Translations under genes and position numbers: made by a program
Notes under the pieces: generated by a model
What the model was told of the DNA's origin: nothing
The model's input: only the letters and a program-made list of their open reading frames with translations
The model's database searches: none
Assembly: GCA_024640585.1 (NCBI GenBank)
Contig: JAHEEQ010000040.1
Location: 1 to 11,971, forward strand
DNA: 11,971 bases
Reading direction: 5' to 3'
Origin: Micrococcales bacterium
Lineage (GTDB): Bacteria; Actinomycetota; Actinomycetes; S36-B12; UBA5976
In this document: positions 7,081 to 11,971 of the stretch, piece after piece
How positions within the stretch are numbered: the first letter of the stretch is position 1
Layout: every line of letters starts with the position of its first letter

Positions 7081-7644
7081 AATTAACTCCACAGCATTGC
7101 GTTTCATGTCGTCATTCACGTCGATGTAGCGTTGGGTCACGGCAATGCTGCGATGGCCCGCAAGACTTGCCAGCACACGAACGCCAATGCCTTTGTTGGC
7201 GAGGTTTGTGATGAAGCTGCGACGCATCGAATGCGAACTTGCCCCAGCAATGCCCGCATTCTTAAACAACCAGAAAAAGTGCTGTGTCATGCCGTTAGCG
7301 GTAAAACCCTTGCGACCAGTTGTGATGAAAAATGGGTGTGTGGCGTTGACGGGTTGGCGTAGGTCTACGTAGTGTTGCAGTTCGTTACGCAACTTTTGTG
7401 GCACGAATACAGTGCGTGGATGCCGCCCTTTGGTTTGCTCCGCTGTTAAACGAATTTCAGATTTCACGCTGCCATCTGCGTTCATCACATCGCTCATTTT
7501 GAGACTTGCAATTTCCCCAACTCGCATGCCTGACCAATAACCCGTCAGCAGCATGATGCGATTACGAATTGGAAATTTGCGTGCTGCGATGTAGTTCAAA
7601 ACTTGATCAAATTCTGCTGGGGTAAGTGTTTTTGCTTGTGCCAT
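7078..7644 (-). CDS. Catalytic-domain-only tyrosine recombinase (188 aa)
   Basis: A site-specific DNA recombinase of the tyrosine family with a complete active site: Arg41 (GMRVGE), Lys72 (TKGRHPRTV), His138 and Arg141 (HSMRRSF), His164 (LAGHRS) and Tyr173 (QRYID), the residue that would bond covalently to DNA. It starts almost at the catalytic domain and lacks the N-terminal core-binding domain of typical integrases (300 aa or more). Its size is close to that of FimB/FimE-type invertases (about 200 aa) and of small recombinases carried by phages and plasmids. The start is supported by AAGGA about 8 nt upstream. No in-frame extension upstream suggests a decayed larger gene. Its target site is not known. 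The neighbouring palindromes (2307-2327, 6550-6571, 7031-7080) are the obvious places to look, but nothing shows it uses them. Confidence 0.9.
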   Translation of the reverse strand: MAQAKTLTPAEFDQVLNYIAARKFPIRNRIMLLTGYWSGMRVGEIASLKMSDVMNADGSVKSEIRLTAEQTKGRHPRTVFVPQKLRNELQHYVDLRQPVNATHPFFITTGRKGFTANGMTQHFFWLFKNAGIAGASSHSMRRSFITNLANKGIGVRVLASLAGHRSIAVTQRYIDVNDDMKRNAVELI

Positions 7645-7771
7645 TTGTAGTGTCCTTTAGATAAATAAAAACGCACGAGCAAGTGTGTTTTCTTAAACAA
7701 AAAGACGCGACCGAAACCTGATGCGCTGGCGGGTTAAAAAATCCACAATGATTTCAATGCCAGAAAGAATA

Positions 7772-7799
7772 TTGTTATTTTCTTATGTGTTTGTATTTA
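7772..7799 (+). promoter_or_regulatory. Sigma70-like promoter in the intergenic region
   Basis: TTGTTA (7772-7777) and TATTTA (7794-7799) are spaced 16 nt apart, close to the TTGACA/TATAAT consensus. Transcription would start near 7806. No protein gene follows on this strand before the terminator at 7836-7879. Confidence 0.35.
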
Positions 7800-7805
7800 G
7801 CTGTT

Positions 7806-7880
7806 TTGCGTGCAGCGATGTGGGATTTAGACGACAACGCTGCTGCGATTACTTTGAGCAACGCAGCAGCGTTATTTTTG
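7806..7880 (+). ncRNA. Candidate small RNA (about 75 nt)
   Basis: Defined by the promoter at 7772-7799 and the intrinsic terminator at 7836-7879, with no open frame between them. Both flanking genes (188-aa recombinase and 155-aa orphan) are on the other strand, so the terminator does not serve either of them. About 30 nt of unpaired 5' sequence followed by a strong GC-rich stem and U-run is a usual layout for a trans-acting bacterial sRNA. The 5' end is an estimate. Confidence 0.3.
7836..7879 (+). terminator. Strong intrinsic terminator
   Basis: AACGCTGCTGCG (7836-7847) and CGCAGCAGCGTT (7862-7873) form a perfect 12-bp stem around a 14-nt loop, followed by ATTTTTG on the plus strand only. 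On the minus strand the stem is not followed by a T-run, which fixes the direction. Confidence 0.75.
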
Positions 7881-7962
7881 ATTCAGCTACTAGAGCTGCT
7901 GGTTTTTGAAGATCATTGTTTGTAGGGCTGTTTTGAGGGGCTGCTGCATACGACCCAGAAAA

Positions 7963-8430
7963 TTACCAGCTGTCCAAATCGCCATTGGTTGCTAGTAGTT
8001 GTGGAGTTTTTAGTCCGTTTGTGCTTTGCTTGCAGGGCCTTGCTGTTATGTCCCATCTGTCTTCAACGCCGTGTATTTCATCAAAAATCAGCACCATCAC
8101 TTTCATGCTGTCCATGTTAATTTGGCACATACCGGTGACCATCTGCTTTTCTTTTGTATTGGGGTCGTAGTACTTCATCCAACTGTAGAGTGTGTCTGCT
8201 TCTGATGTGATGTTCTCTAGTATCTCCATCTGTGAATCCGTTTTTGCTGTATTCGCCCAATCTTCATAGCTGTATAGATCAATTAGGTATTTGAGATTTA
8301 TGTGCTTGGCATCTATGGTGCCGTTATATATGGCCTTTCTAAATTTACCTTTGGCGTAACTTGTTCCATAGGTGTTATTTTGGAAAAATCGCACGGCGAT
8401 TTCTGTTTGAGTTTTTTTATTGTTCAGCAT
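7963..8430 (-). CDS. Orphan 155-aa protein
   Basis: I do not recognise the family. It is a soluble, Asn/Lys/Tyr-rich protein with no signal peptide, membrane segment or catalytic motif. The N-terminal 50 residues (QTEIAVRFFQNNTYGTSYAK, then KFRKAIYNGTIDAK) look helical. The middle part contains CQINMDSMKVMVLIFDEIHG (residues about 103-122), a likely strand pair, and the tail is polar. A strong ribosome binding site (AAGGAG on the complement at 8437-8442, 6 nt from the ATG) supports the start and the reality of the gene. Its composition looks more AT-rich than that of its neighbours, which fits recent acquisition. It stands alone between two long intergenic regions, and the GTNAC repeat cluster lies just upstream, so those repeats may control it. 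Confidence 0.7.
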   Translation of the reverse strand: MLNNKKTQTEIAVRFFQNNTYGTSYAKGKFRKAIYNGTIDAKHINLKYLIDLYSYEDWANTAKTDSQMEILENITSEADTLYSWMKYYDPNTKEKQMVTGMCQINMDSMKVMVLIFDEIHGVEDRWDITARPCKQSTNGLKTPQLLATNGDLDSW

Positions 8431-8485
8431 TTATTTCTCCTTGGGTTAGTTGCTGTTGGAGTTGCAGGTGCGTTGCTTGTCGCAT

Positions 8486-8608
8486 GTCACTTCAAGTAAC
8501 GAGGTCAAGAAAGGCGTTGCTTGTTTCTTGTTGCTCGTCACTTGTTACCTGGCTGTTACCTGTCACAAGTCATTTCTTCTCATTTGTCGTAAACGAGTGA
8601 CTTGTAAC
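8486..8608. repeat. Cluster of GTNAC-YT-GTNAC repeats
   Basis: Three 12-mers fit GTNACYTGTNAC: GTCACTTGTTAC (8537-8548), GTTACCTGTCAC (8555-8566) and GTGACTTGTAAC (8597-8608). A fourth pair with a 5-nt spacer is GTCAC-TTCAA-GTAAC (8486-8500). GTAACGAG occurs twice (8496-8503, 8604-8611), and GTTGCTTGT twice (8472-8480, 8516-8524). The paired half-site layout suggests cooperative binding by a dimeric regulator or by a replication or partition protein. Confidence 0.6.
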
Positions 8609-8652
8609 GAGCAACTTTGTCTCTTTGAGACCACTAGCAACTCATCGCAACT

Positions 8653-8693
8653 CGTAAGTATTTATCCCGCACCAAATAAAACCGTAAATATTT
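8653..8693. repeat. CGTAARTATTT direct repeats in an AT-rich stretch
   Basis: CGTAAGTATTT (8653-8663) and CGTAAATATTT (8683-8693) lie 30 bp apart start to start in an AT-rich segment next to the GTNAC cluster. They could belong to the promoter region of the 143-aa gene or to an origin-like melting region. Confidence 0.4.
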
Positions 8694-8717
8694 CTACCAA
8701 ACTTAGCCATTCCGTGC

Positions 8718-8741
8718 CCCTTTGCTAAATACGCTAAAGGG
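8718..8741 (+). promoter_or_regulatory. Hairpin that could mask the RBS of the 143-aa gene
   Basis: CCCTTT (8718-8723) can pair with AAAGGG (8736-8741), which is the Shine-Dalgarno sequence 6 nt before the ATG at 8748. Within the loop GCTAAA occurs twice (8724-8729, 8733-8738). The pairing would limit translation unless it is opened. Confidence 0.3.
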
Positions 8742-8747
8742 AATTAC

Positions 8748-9179
8748 ATGCGTTACAAAGAACTGATTGCAAATCAAAAAACAACTGAGGGTCGAAGTTG
8801 GAATGATTCTGATGATCTCAATCTGCTTCAAGACCAAATCAAGCGAGCAGACAACATTCGCGCCTTCTATGTCTACGCCCCAGAGGTACACATAACGAAC
8901 GCTGTTAAGTTTCTTGCCATGCGACGTGACTGCAAATGGTTTTTTGATTTCATGACCACCAAGTTGCATGTTTTGGATACGCAAGGTGTTGATGCATTGA
9001 TCTTCTGCATGCACAAGCATGGTGACGAGCTGCATGCTTGGGCTAGGGATGATTTCGATAACTCATATGCTTACCCAGTTAAATCAAATCAGACATTTCC
9101 ACTAGATAGCGTTGAACTTCGCGCTGTGCACGAGGGCAACTTTTGGCATGTGTCATTTGGTGGTGACTCATATGCGTAA
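8748..9179 (+). CDS. Orphan 143-aa protein
   Basis: I do not recognise the family. It is a soluble protein without signal peptide or membrane segment. An N-terminal helix (about 1-35, ending in LLQDQIKRADN) leads into a core of alternating strands and helices, with RAFYVYAPEVHITNAVKFLA (about 38-57), KWFFDFMTTKLHVLD and ALIFCMHKHGDELHAWARDD. It ends with HVSFGGDSYA. His and Cys residues in FCMHKHGDELH (about 85-95) could bind a metal, but the pattern is not diagnostic. The start is supported by AAAGGG 6 nt upstream. It is followed by its own hairpin terminator, then by the DUF6641-like and integrase genes on the same strand, so it probably belongs to the same mobile element. Confidence 0.7.
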   Translation: MRYKELIANQKTTEGRSWNDSDDLNLLQDQIKRADNIRAFYVYAPEVHITNAVKFLAMRRDCKWFFDFMTTKLHVLDTQGVDALIFCMHKHGDELHAWARDDFDNSYAYPVKSNQTFPLDSVELRAVHEGNFWHVSFGGDSYA

Positions 9180-9194
9180 TTCATACCCTCAATG

Positions 9195-9215
9195 ACCCGC
9201 CAATCTGACGGGTTT
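9195..9215 (+). terminator. Terminator after the 143-aa gene
   Basis: ACCCGCCA (9195-9202) pairs with TGACGGGT (9206-9213) with one C-A mismatch around a 3-nt loop. TTTC follows. The T-run is short, so termination may be partial. Confidence 0.5.
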
Positions 9216-9284
9216 CAGGTCGCATGAATGTTTACTTGAACACAAAATTACCTGTGCTTTATCAACATTTGAAAGGGAAAGCAC

Positions 9285-9725
9285 ATGGCAACTCTCGCAT
9301 CACTCAAGCTGTCAGCAGCACAAAAAGCAACTTCTGTTTCAGGAGTTCAAATTCGCCGAGCAAAGATGGTCAAGGCACTAGGAGAACAAATCCTTCTCGC
9401 CAAAGCACAGCAAAACGGCGACAGCTTTTCAGTCACTAAATTCCGCAGCGTTGTTGATGCTGAGACAGGCGTTCGCAAGCTAGTCGAATCCAACAAGCGT
9501 GTGAAGCAGTGGTGGTTTGCTACTGACAACGGCAAGCTCGCCATCAACGTACGTTATGGCGCACGTATGTTGGAACTGGCGAAGGGTAAGTTTGCAATCG
9601 AAGTTGCCAACGAGAAAGATCTTGTGTCCACCCTCGAAGCACTCAAAACAATTGCAGCTAGCGGGGAGTTGGATGCTGCAATCGAAACTGCATCAATCAA
9701 GCTGCGTGAGGGCTTTGGCAAGTAA
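9285..9725 (+). CDS. Small phage/element protein, DUF6641-like
   Basis: A 146-aa, Lys/Ala-rich, mostly helical protein. The layout is MATLASLKLSAAQKATS at the start, a basic segment (IRRAKMVKALGEQILLAKAQ, about 23-42), KFRSVVDAETGVRKLVESNK (about 52-71), WWFATDNGKLAINVRYG (about 75-91), and a helical end closing with LREGFGK. From memory this matches the DUF6641 family of hypothetical proteins in phages and integrated elements of proteobacteria. Function is unknown, and I could not check the match. The start is supported by AAAGGGAAAG just upstream. The gene sits 77 bp before the 342-aa integrase gene, with a hairpin between them. Confidence 0.75.
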   Translation: MATLASLKLSAAQKATSVSGVQIRRAKMVKALGEQILLAKAQQNGDSFSVTKFRSVVDAETGVRKLVESNKRVKQWWFATDNGKLAINVRYGARMLELAKGKFAIEVANEKDLVSTLEALKTIAASGELDAAIETASIKLREGFGK

Positions 9726-9747
9726 ACGTCTAAAACATGCGCTTAGC

Positions 9748-9767
9748 AGCTGCTGGGTGCAGTTTTT
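9748..9767 (+). terminator. Terminator between the DUF6641-like and integrase genes
   Basis: AGCTGC (9748-9753) pairs with GCAGTT (9759-9764, one G-U pair) around TGGGT and runs into a T-tract ending at 9767. It overlaps the 10-bp palindrome AGCAGCTGCT (9745-9754), which allows an alternative fold. Confidence 0.45.
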
Positions 9768-9802
9768 CATTCAGTAACAGTAGAGTCTTTTTTTGAGAGT
9801 CT

Positions 9803-10831
9803 ATGACCTACGAGATCCAAACTTCCCCAAGCACATTCATTGACACACGCATACGTAAGCAGGTCAACATAAAAGGTATCGACTTTCCCGAGGATTTCCT
9901 TGCTGAACTGATTGCCAATCACATCAGCGCCAAGGGAACAGTTGCAAGGCCCACCTTTGCTACGGCCTTTGAGATTTACATGCGGGAAAGTAATGCACCT
10001 GCACGTCGCAAGTTCACTGAAAACGCAACACGAAATTTCAACTACTTTCAGGTTCAATTTGGCGATTTGCCACTTGATGATTTGCGGCACATGCATGGCA
10101 CACAGTTCCGTGATGCTCAACTAGCCCGTGGATTAAATCCAACCAGTGTTCGCAAGCAATTTGCCACATTGAACGCTGTACTGAACTTGGCGTTCAGGCA
10201 TTTAGACATTGACCGCCTGAGTCCGTTCCGAGCGATGTTCATACATGGCGTTGGGGAAATCAAGCGACACATGGAAATCATCACACCTGAGTTACTCCAA
10301 TCAGTCAAACAACGCTTGCTTAACCATGATGCGCCATACAGACTTGTTGGTTTGATTCAGCTGAACACAGGGCTACGTTTGTCAGAGCCTATCTTTGCAA
10401 GACTTGAAGACTGCGTTCTCGATCATGAGATTCCGCATTTGTGGGTACGCAAGAACTCACTGTCTGACCGTAAAACCAAGTCCAGCATTCGTTGCATCCC
10501 GTTAGTTGGTGTTTCACTTCAAGCTGCCAAAAAGTTACATGCGCTAGCTGCTGAAGAAGGCAGTGAATGGTTTGTTCCTCATTACGCTCGTTACAACGGC
10601 AGCACCACTTGCTCAGCCACTATGAATAAGTGCTTGCTTGACTTGAACTTTAGAACGCATATGTTCCGTCATGCATTGATTGATCGCATGAAGGCTTGTA
10701 ATGACATCCCCACCCGATTAGCTGAAAGCATTACGGGTCACCATAGTGGGGGCTCAGAGTTCAACTCATACGGGACAGTGGGCTACACGCTAGAGCAGAA
10801 ACTAGCCGTGATCAAGCGAGTAGAGATTTAA
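9803..10831 (+). CDS. Phage-type tyrosine integrase (342 aa)
   Basis: A full-length site-specific integrase. Residues about 46-150 form an N-terminal SAM-like core-binding domain (FEIYMRES, NFNYFQVQFGDLPLDDL, SVRKQFATLNAVLNLAFRHL). Residues about 160-342 are the catalytic domain, with Arg192 (NTGLRLSEP), a Lys in KTKSSIRCIPL (224 or 226), His286 and Arg289 (THMFRHAL), His313 (TGHHSGG) and the nucleophile Tyr323 (NSYGTVGYTLEQK). The 'YG...LE' ending is common in prophage and integrative-element integrases. It catalyses integration and excision by recombining attP with attB. The start codon has only a weak GAGAG 3 nt upstream, after a T-run. A clear intrinsic terminator follows. No tRNA gene or att repeat could be identified nearby. 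Family assignment is secure; the element it moves is not. Confidence 0.93.
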   Translation: MTYEIQTSPSTFIDTRIRKQVNIKGIDFPEDFLAELIANHISAKGTVARPTFATAFEIYMRESNAPARRKFTENATRNFNYFQVQFGDLPLDDLRHMHGTQFRDAQLARGLNPTSVRKQFATLNAVLNLAFRHLDIDRLSPFRAMFIHGVGEIKRHMEIITPELLQSVKQRLLNHDAPYRLVGLIQLNTGLRLSEPIFARLEDCVLDHEIPHLWVRKNSLSDRKTKSSIRCIPLVGVSLQAAKKLHALAAEEGSEWFVPHYARYNGSTTCSATMNKCLLDLNFRTHMFRHALIDRMKACNDIPTRLAESITGHHSGGSEFNSYGTVGYTLEQKLAVIKRVEI

Positions 10832-10842
10832 TCGACTCCTAT

Positions 10843-10873
10843 AGCCACCATCGAACTGATGCGTGGCTTTTTT
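10843..10873 (+). terminator. Intrinsic terminator of the integrase gene
   Basis: AGCCAC (10843-10848) pairs with GTGGCT (10863-10868) around a 14-nt loop and runs directly into six Ts (10868-10873). It lies 11 nt after the integrase stop codon and 4 nt before the end of the convergent HNH gene. Confidence 0.75.
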
Positions 10874-10877
10874 ACGG

Positions 10878-11714
10878 CTAAGCAACATCAAGCAGTGTTG
10901 ACTGAAGCACTGTCAGGGGGCCTTCGAGTTTGTCAGTGCTAAGGCGTATTTTTTGAATGATGCCTTCTAGCTGTCCAGCTTGAGTCGCTCCAAAGATTAC
11001 CAACCCGAATGAATTGCCAAACATTGCTTGCAGAACAAATAAGTCAGAATTTGCAGAAATCGAGAGCTTGTAACTGAATCTGTTATCGAGAGATTTCCCA
11101 TTTCTTACGACTGGTGGAATTGTTCCTGCTACGTCTTTGATGACATCAAATGGAACAAAGCCAGATTTCTTGACAAATTCCACGTTCGTAAACCAACCGA
11201 GCATTAGGCAACCATCACTAGGAAAAATCTTCCGTGTGTGCATGAAATAAACACCCTTTGCTAGTTTCTTTGCAAAGGTATGGATGGCATGGGTCATCTC
11301 GGGCGTAATGTTGATGACACATGCCTCTGCATGAGTTTTTCCTTGCGGGGGAGTGATGCCTAACAGCCGATTGGTTCGTCTTGCTTCGATGGAAGATGGC
11401 AGCATTTTTCGAAGCATATTTGGATGTTGAAGATTCATTAGCTTCAACAACCCCTCGGTTCGTTGATCACTTGTCTGCGACTGATCTGTGAAATCGACTC
11501 TTGCCATCCACGCTACGATGAGATCTTGGTCACTTGTTCCATGATTACACGCGGAGCACGACGAAAACTCAAATCCCTCGGGCCATTCCTTGTTGTCAAA
11601 CATTGACTTAGGTGGGCAATGCTCAATGGTTGTTGCAGGCATGCTGCCACCGCAGAACACACAGTTCAGATTTGTTGCAAAGAATTGCTGTTTACGGATT
11701 TTGGACATTCCCAT
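10878..11714 (-). CDS. HNH-type zinc protein, probable nuclease (278 aa)
   Basis: The N-terminal 60 residues carry an HNH/treble-clef zinc motif: C18-x2-C21 (CVFCGG), the E31-H32 pair in TIEHCPPKSMF, and C53-x2-C56 followed by Asn57 and His58 (CSACNHG). Spacing and residues match Cys4-type HNH endonucleases, where the EH and N residues form the metal-dependent DNA-cutting site. Residues about 60-278 match nothing I know. They contain a helical part (60-150) and a likely beta-rich part (KLAKGVYFMHTRKIFPSDG, then LFVLQAMFGNSFGLVIFG). They may give target choice or binding to a partner. I chose the ATG at 11714, with AGGAAA about 10 nt upstream; a second ATG two codons in is also possible. It converges with the integrase gene. 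A defence or mobile-element function is plausible but not shown. Confidence 0.8.
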   Translation of the reverse strand: MGMSKIRKQQFFATNLNCVFCGGSMPATTIEHCPPKSMFDNKEWPEGFEFSSCSACNHGTSDQDLIVAWMARVDFTDQSQTSDQRTEGLLKLMNLQHPNMLRKMLPSSIEARRTNRLLGITPPQGKTHAEACVINITPEMTHAIHTFAKKLAKGVYFMHTRKIFPSDGCLMLGWFTNVEFVKKSGFVPFDVIKDVAGTIPPVVRNGKSLDNRFSYKLSISANSDLFVLQAMFGNSFGLVIFGATQAGQLEGIIQKIRLSTDKLEGPLTVLQSTLLDVA

Positions 11715-11971
11715 AGCTAATGAATTTCCTGAAAGTCGACAACTGTTTCAATTGATCTTGCCTAAAGACAGCTTAACTTTCTTCCATTGCGCCTAGAAAT
11801 TTCATTCCATTAACTTGCCAGTGCATTGAGCATTTATTGCCCAATAGCTGTCATTGCACAGTGGCTCTACAGTTTTTGCAGGGGGAGGGGAGTGGGTGTT
11901 TGCCAGTCGAATGCCAACGGTCTAGCAACTTGCGTTACATGGTCATTTGCAGCGTTAAGACAGGATTTTTT
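11715..11971. other. Non-coding right edge
   Basis: No credible gene, tRNA or strong hairpin is seen in these 257 bp, which should contain the HNH promoter on the minus strand. A G-rich patch (11881-11896) has only three runs of three or more Gs. Confidence 0.5.

Larger units (their letters stand above)
7645..7962. other. Intergenic region, 318 bp, with a possible small-RNA unit
   Basis: No convincing protein gene. It contains the upstream region of the 188-aa recombinase, a plus-strand sigma70-like promoter (7772-7799), a strong plus-strand terminator (7836-7879) and a weaker hairpin (CAGCT 7884-7888 / AGCTG 7894-7898) followed by a short T-run. A 62-codon frame across it has no ribosome binding site and is cut by the terminator. 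Confidence 0.6.
8431..8747. other. Intergenic region, 317 bp, with repeat cluster and AT-rich stretch
   Basis: The gap between the divergent 155-aa and 143-aa genes has no convincing protein gene. It holds eight GTNAC words (8486-8608), two CGTAARTATTT repeats in an AT-rich stretch (8653-8693) and a hairpin over the ribosome binding site of the 143-aa gene (8718-8741). Confidence 0.6.

Noticed and set aside
7056..7504. Repeated 12-mer CTCATTTTGAGA (7056-7067 and 7493-7504)
   Set aside because: A few shared 12-mers are expected by chance in 12 kb, and the second copy is inside the recombinase coding sequence.
7721..7909. 62-codon plus-strand open frame in the intergenic region
   Set aside because: It has no ribosome binding site, has an unnatural Cys/Arg-rich composition and runs straight through the terminator stem.
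8461..8660. CRISPR array
   Set aside because: The repeats are 5-12 bp, imperfect and unevenly spaced, with no unique spacers of constant length.
9224..9439. 71-codon open frame overlapping the start of the DUF6641-like gene
   Set aside because: It is out of frame with a well-supported gene and has no good ribosome binding site of its own.
7078..10831. The two recombinase genes as the two ends of one integron or transposon
   Set aside because: They differ in size and subfamily, no attI/attC-like sites or terminal repeats were seen, and several unrelated genes and terminators lie between them.
11881..11896. G-quadruplex
   Set aside because: There are only three runs of three or more Gs close together; a stable four-run motif is lacking.
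11820..11971. tRNA gene or att site at the right edge
   Set aside because: No cloverleaf, no T-loop GTTCRA motif and no repeat matching DNA near the integrase could be found by eye.

Overview
The window is an accessory region of a Gram-negative bacterium. It has moderate GC by eye, strong Shine-Dalgarno sites and a Cys-Gly-rich lipoprotein of the style common in Burkholderiales, so a betaproteobacterial host is my tentative guess. I see no rRNA, tRNA, CRISPR array, insertion sequence or phage structural module. Two tyrosine recombinases, an HNH protein, a zinc-ribbon protein and several orphan genes point to an integrated mobile element or an integration hotspot. I cannot place its ends.

Layout. 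1-2300: a large surface lipoprotein gene with a 17-bp palindrome before it and a 12-bp perfect hairpin after it. 2307-6571: a block bounded by two copies of the same palindrome (TAACTCTCA / TGAGAGTTA). Inside it a 299-aa gene on the minus strand diverges from a two-gene operon. That operon encodes a 628-aa protein I do not recognise and a 434-aa protein with the active-site motifs of the tRNA-guanine transglycosylase fold but no recognisable zinc-binding Cys cluster. 6603-7644: a small zinc-ribbon protein converging with a 188-aa tyrosine recombinase that is only a catalytic domain. 7645-8747: an orphan 155-aa gene between two roughly 318-bp intergenic regions. One holds a promoter plus intrinsic terminator that could make a small RNA of about 75 nt. 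The other holds a cluster of GTNAC repeats next to an AT-rich stretch. 8748-10831: three plus-strand genes (143-aa orphan, 146-aa DUF6641-like, 342-aa phage-type integrase), each followed by a hairpin. 10878-11714: an HNH-type protein on the minus strand. 11715-11971: nothing found.

The most interesting unit is 2307-6571. The 434-aa protein looks like a relative of DpdA, the enzyme family that puts 7-deazaguanine bases into DNA in phages and in the bacterial dpd clusters. It is preceded, 3 bp away, by a large unknown partner gene. No 7-deazaguanine synthesis gene is present, so if the enzyme works on preQ0-type bases it would have to draw on the host queuosine pathway. This role is inferred from motifs and context only.
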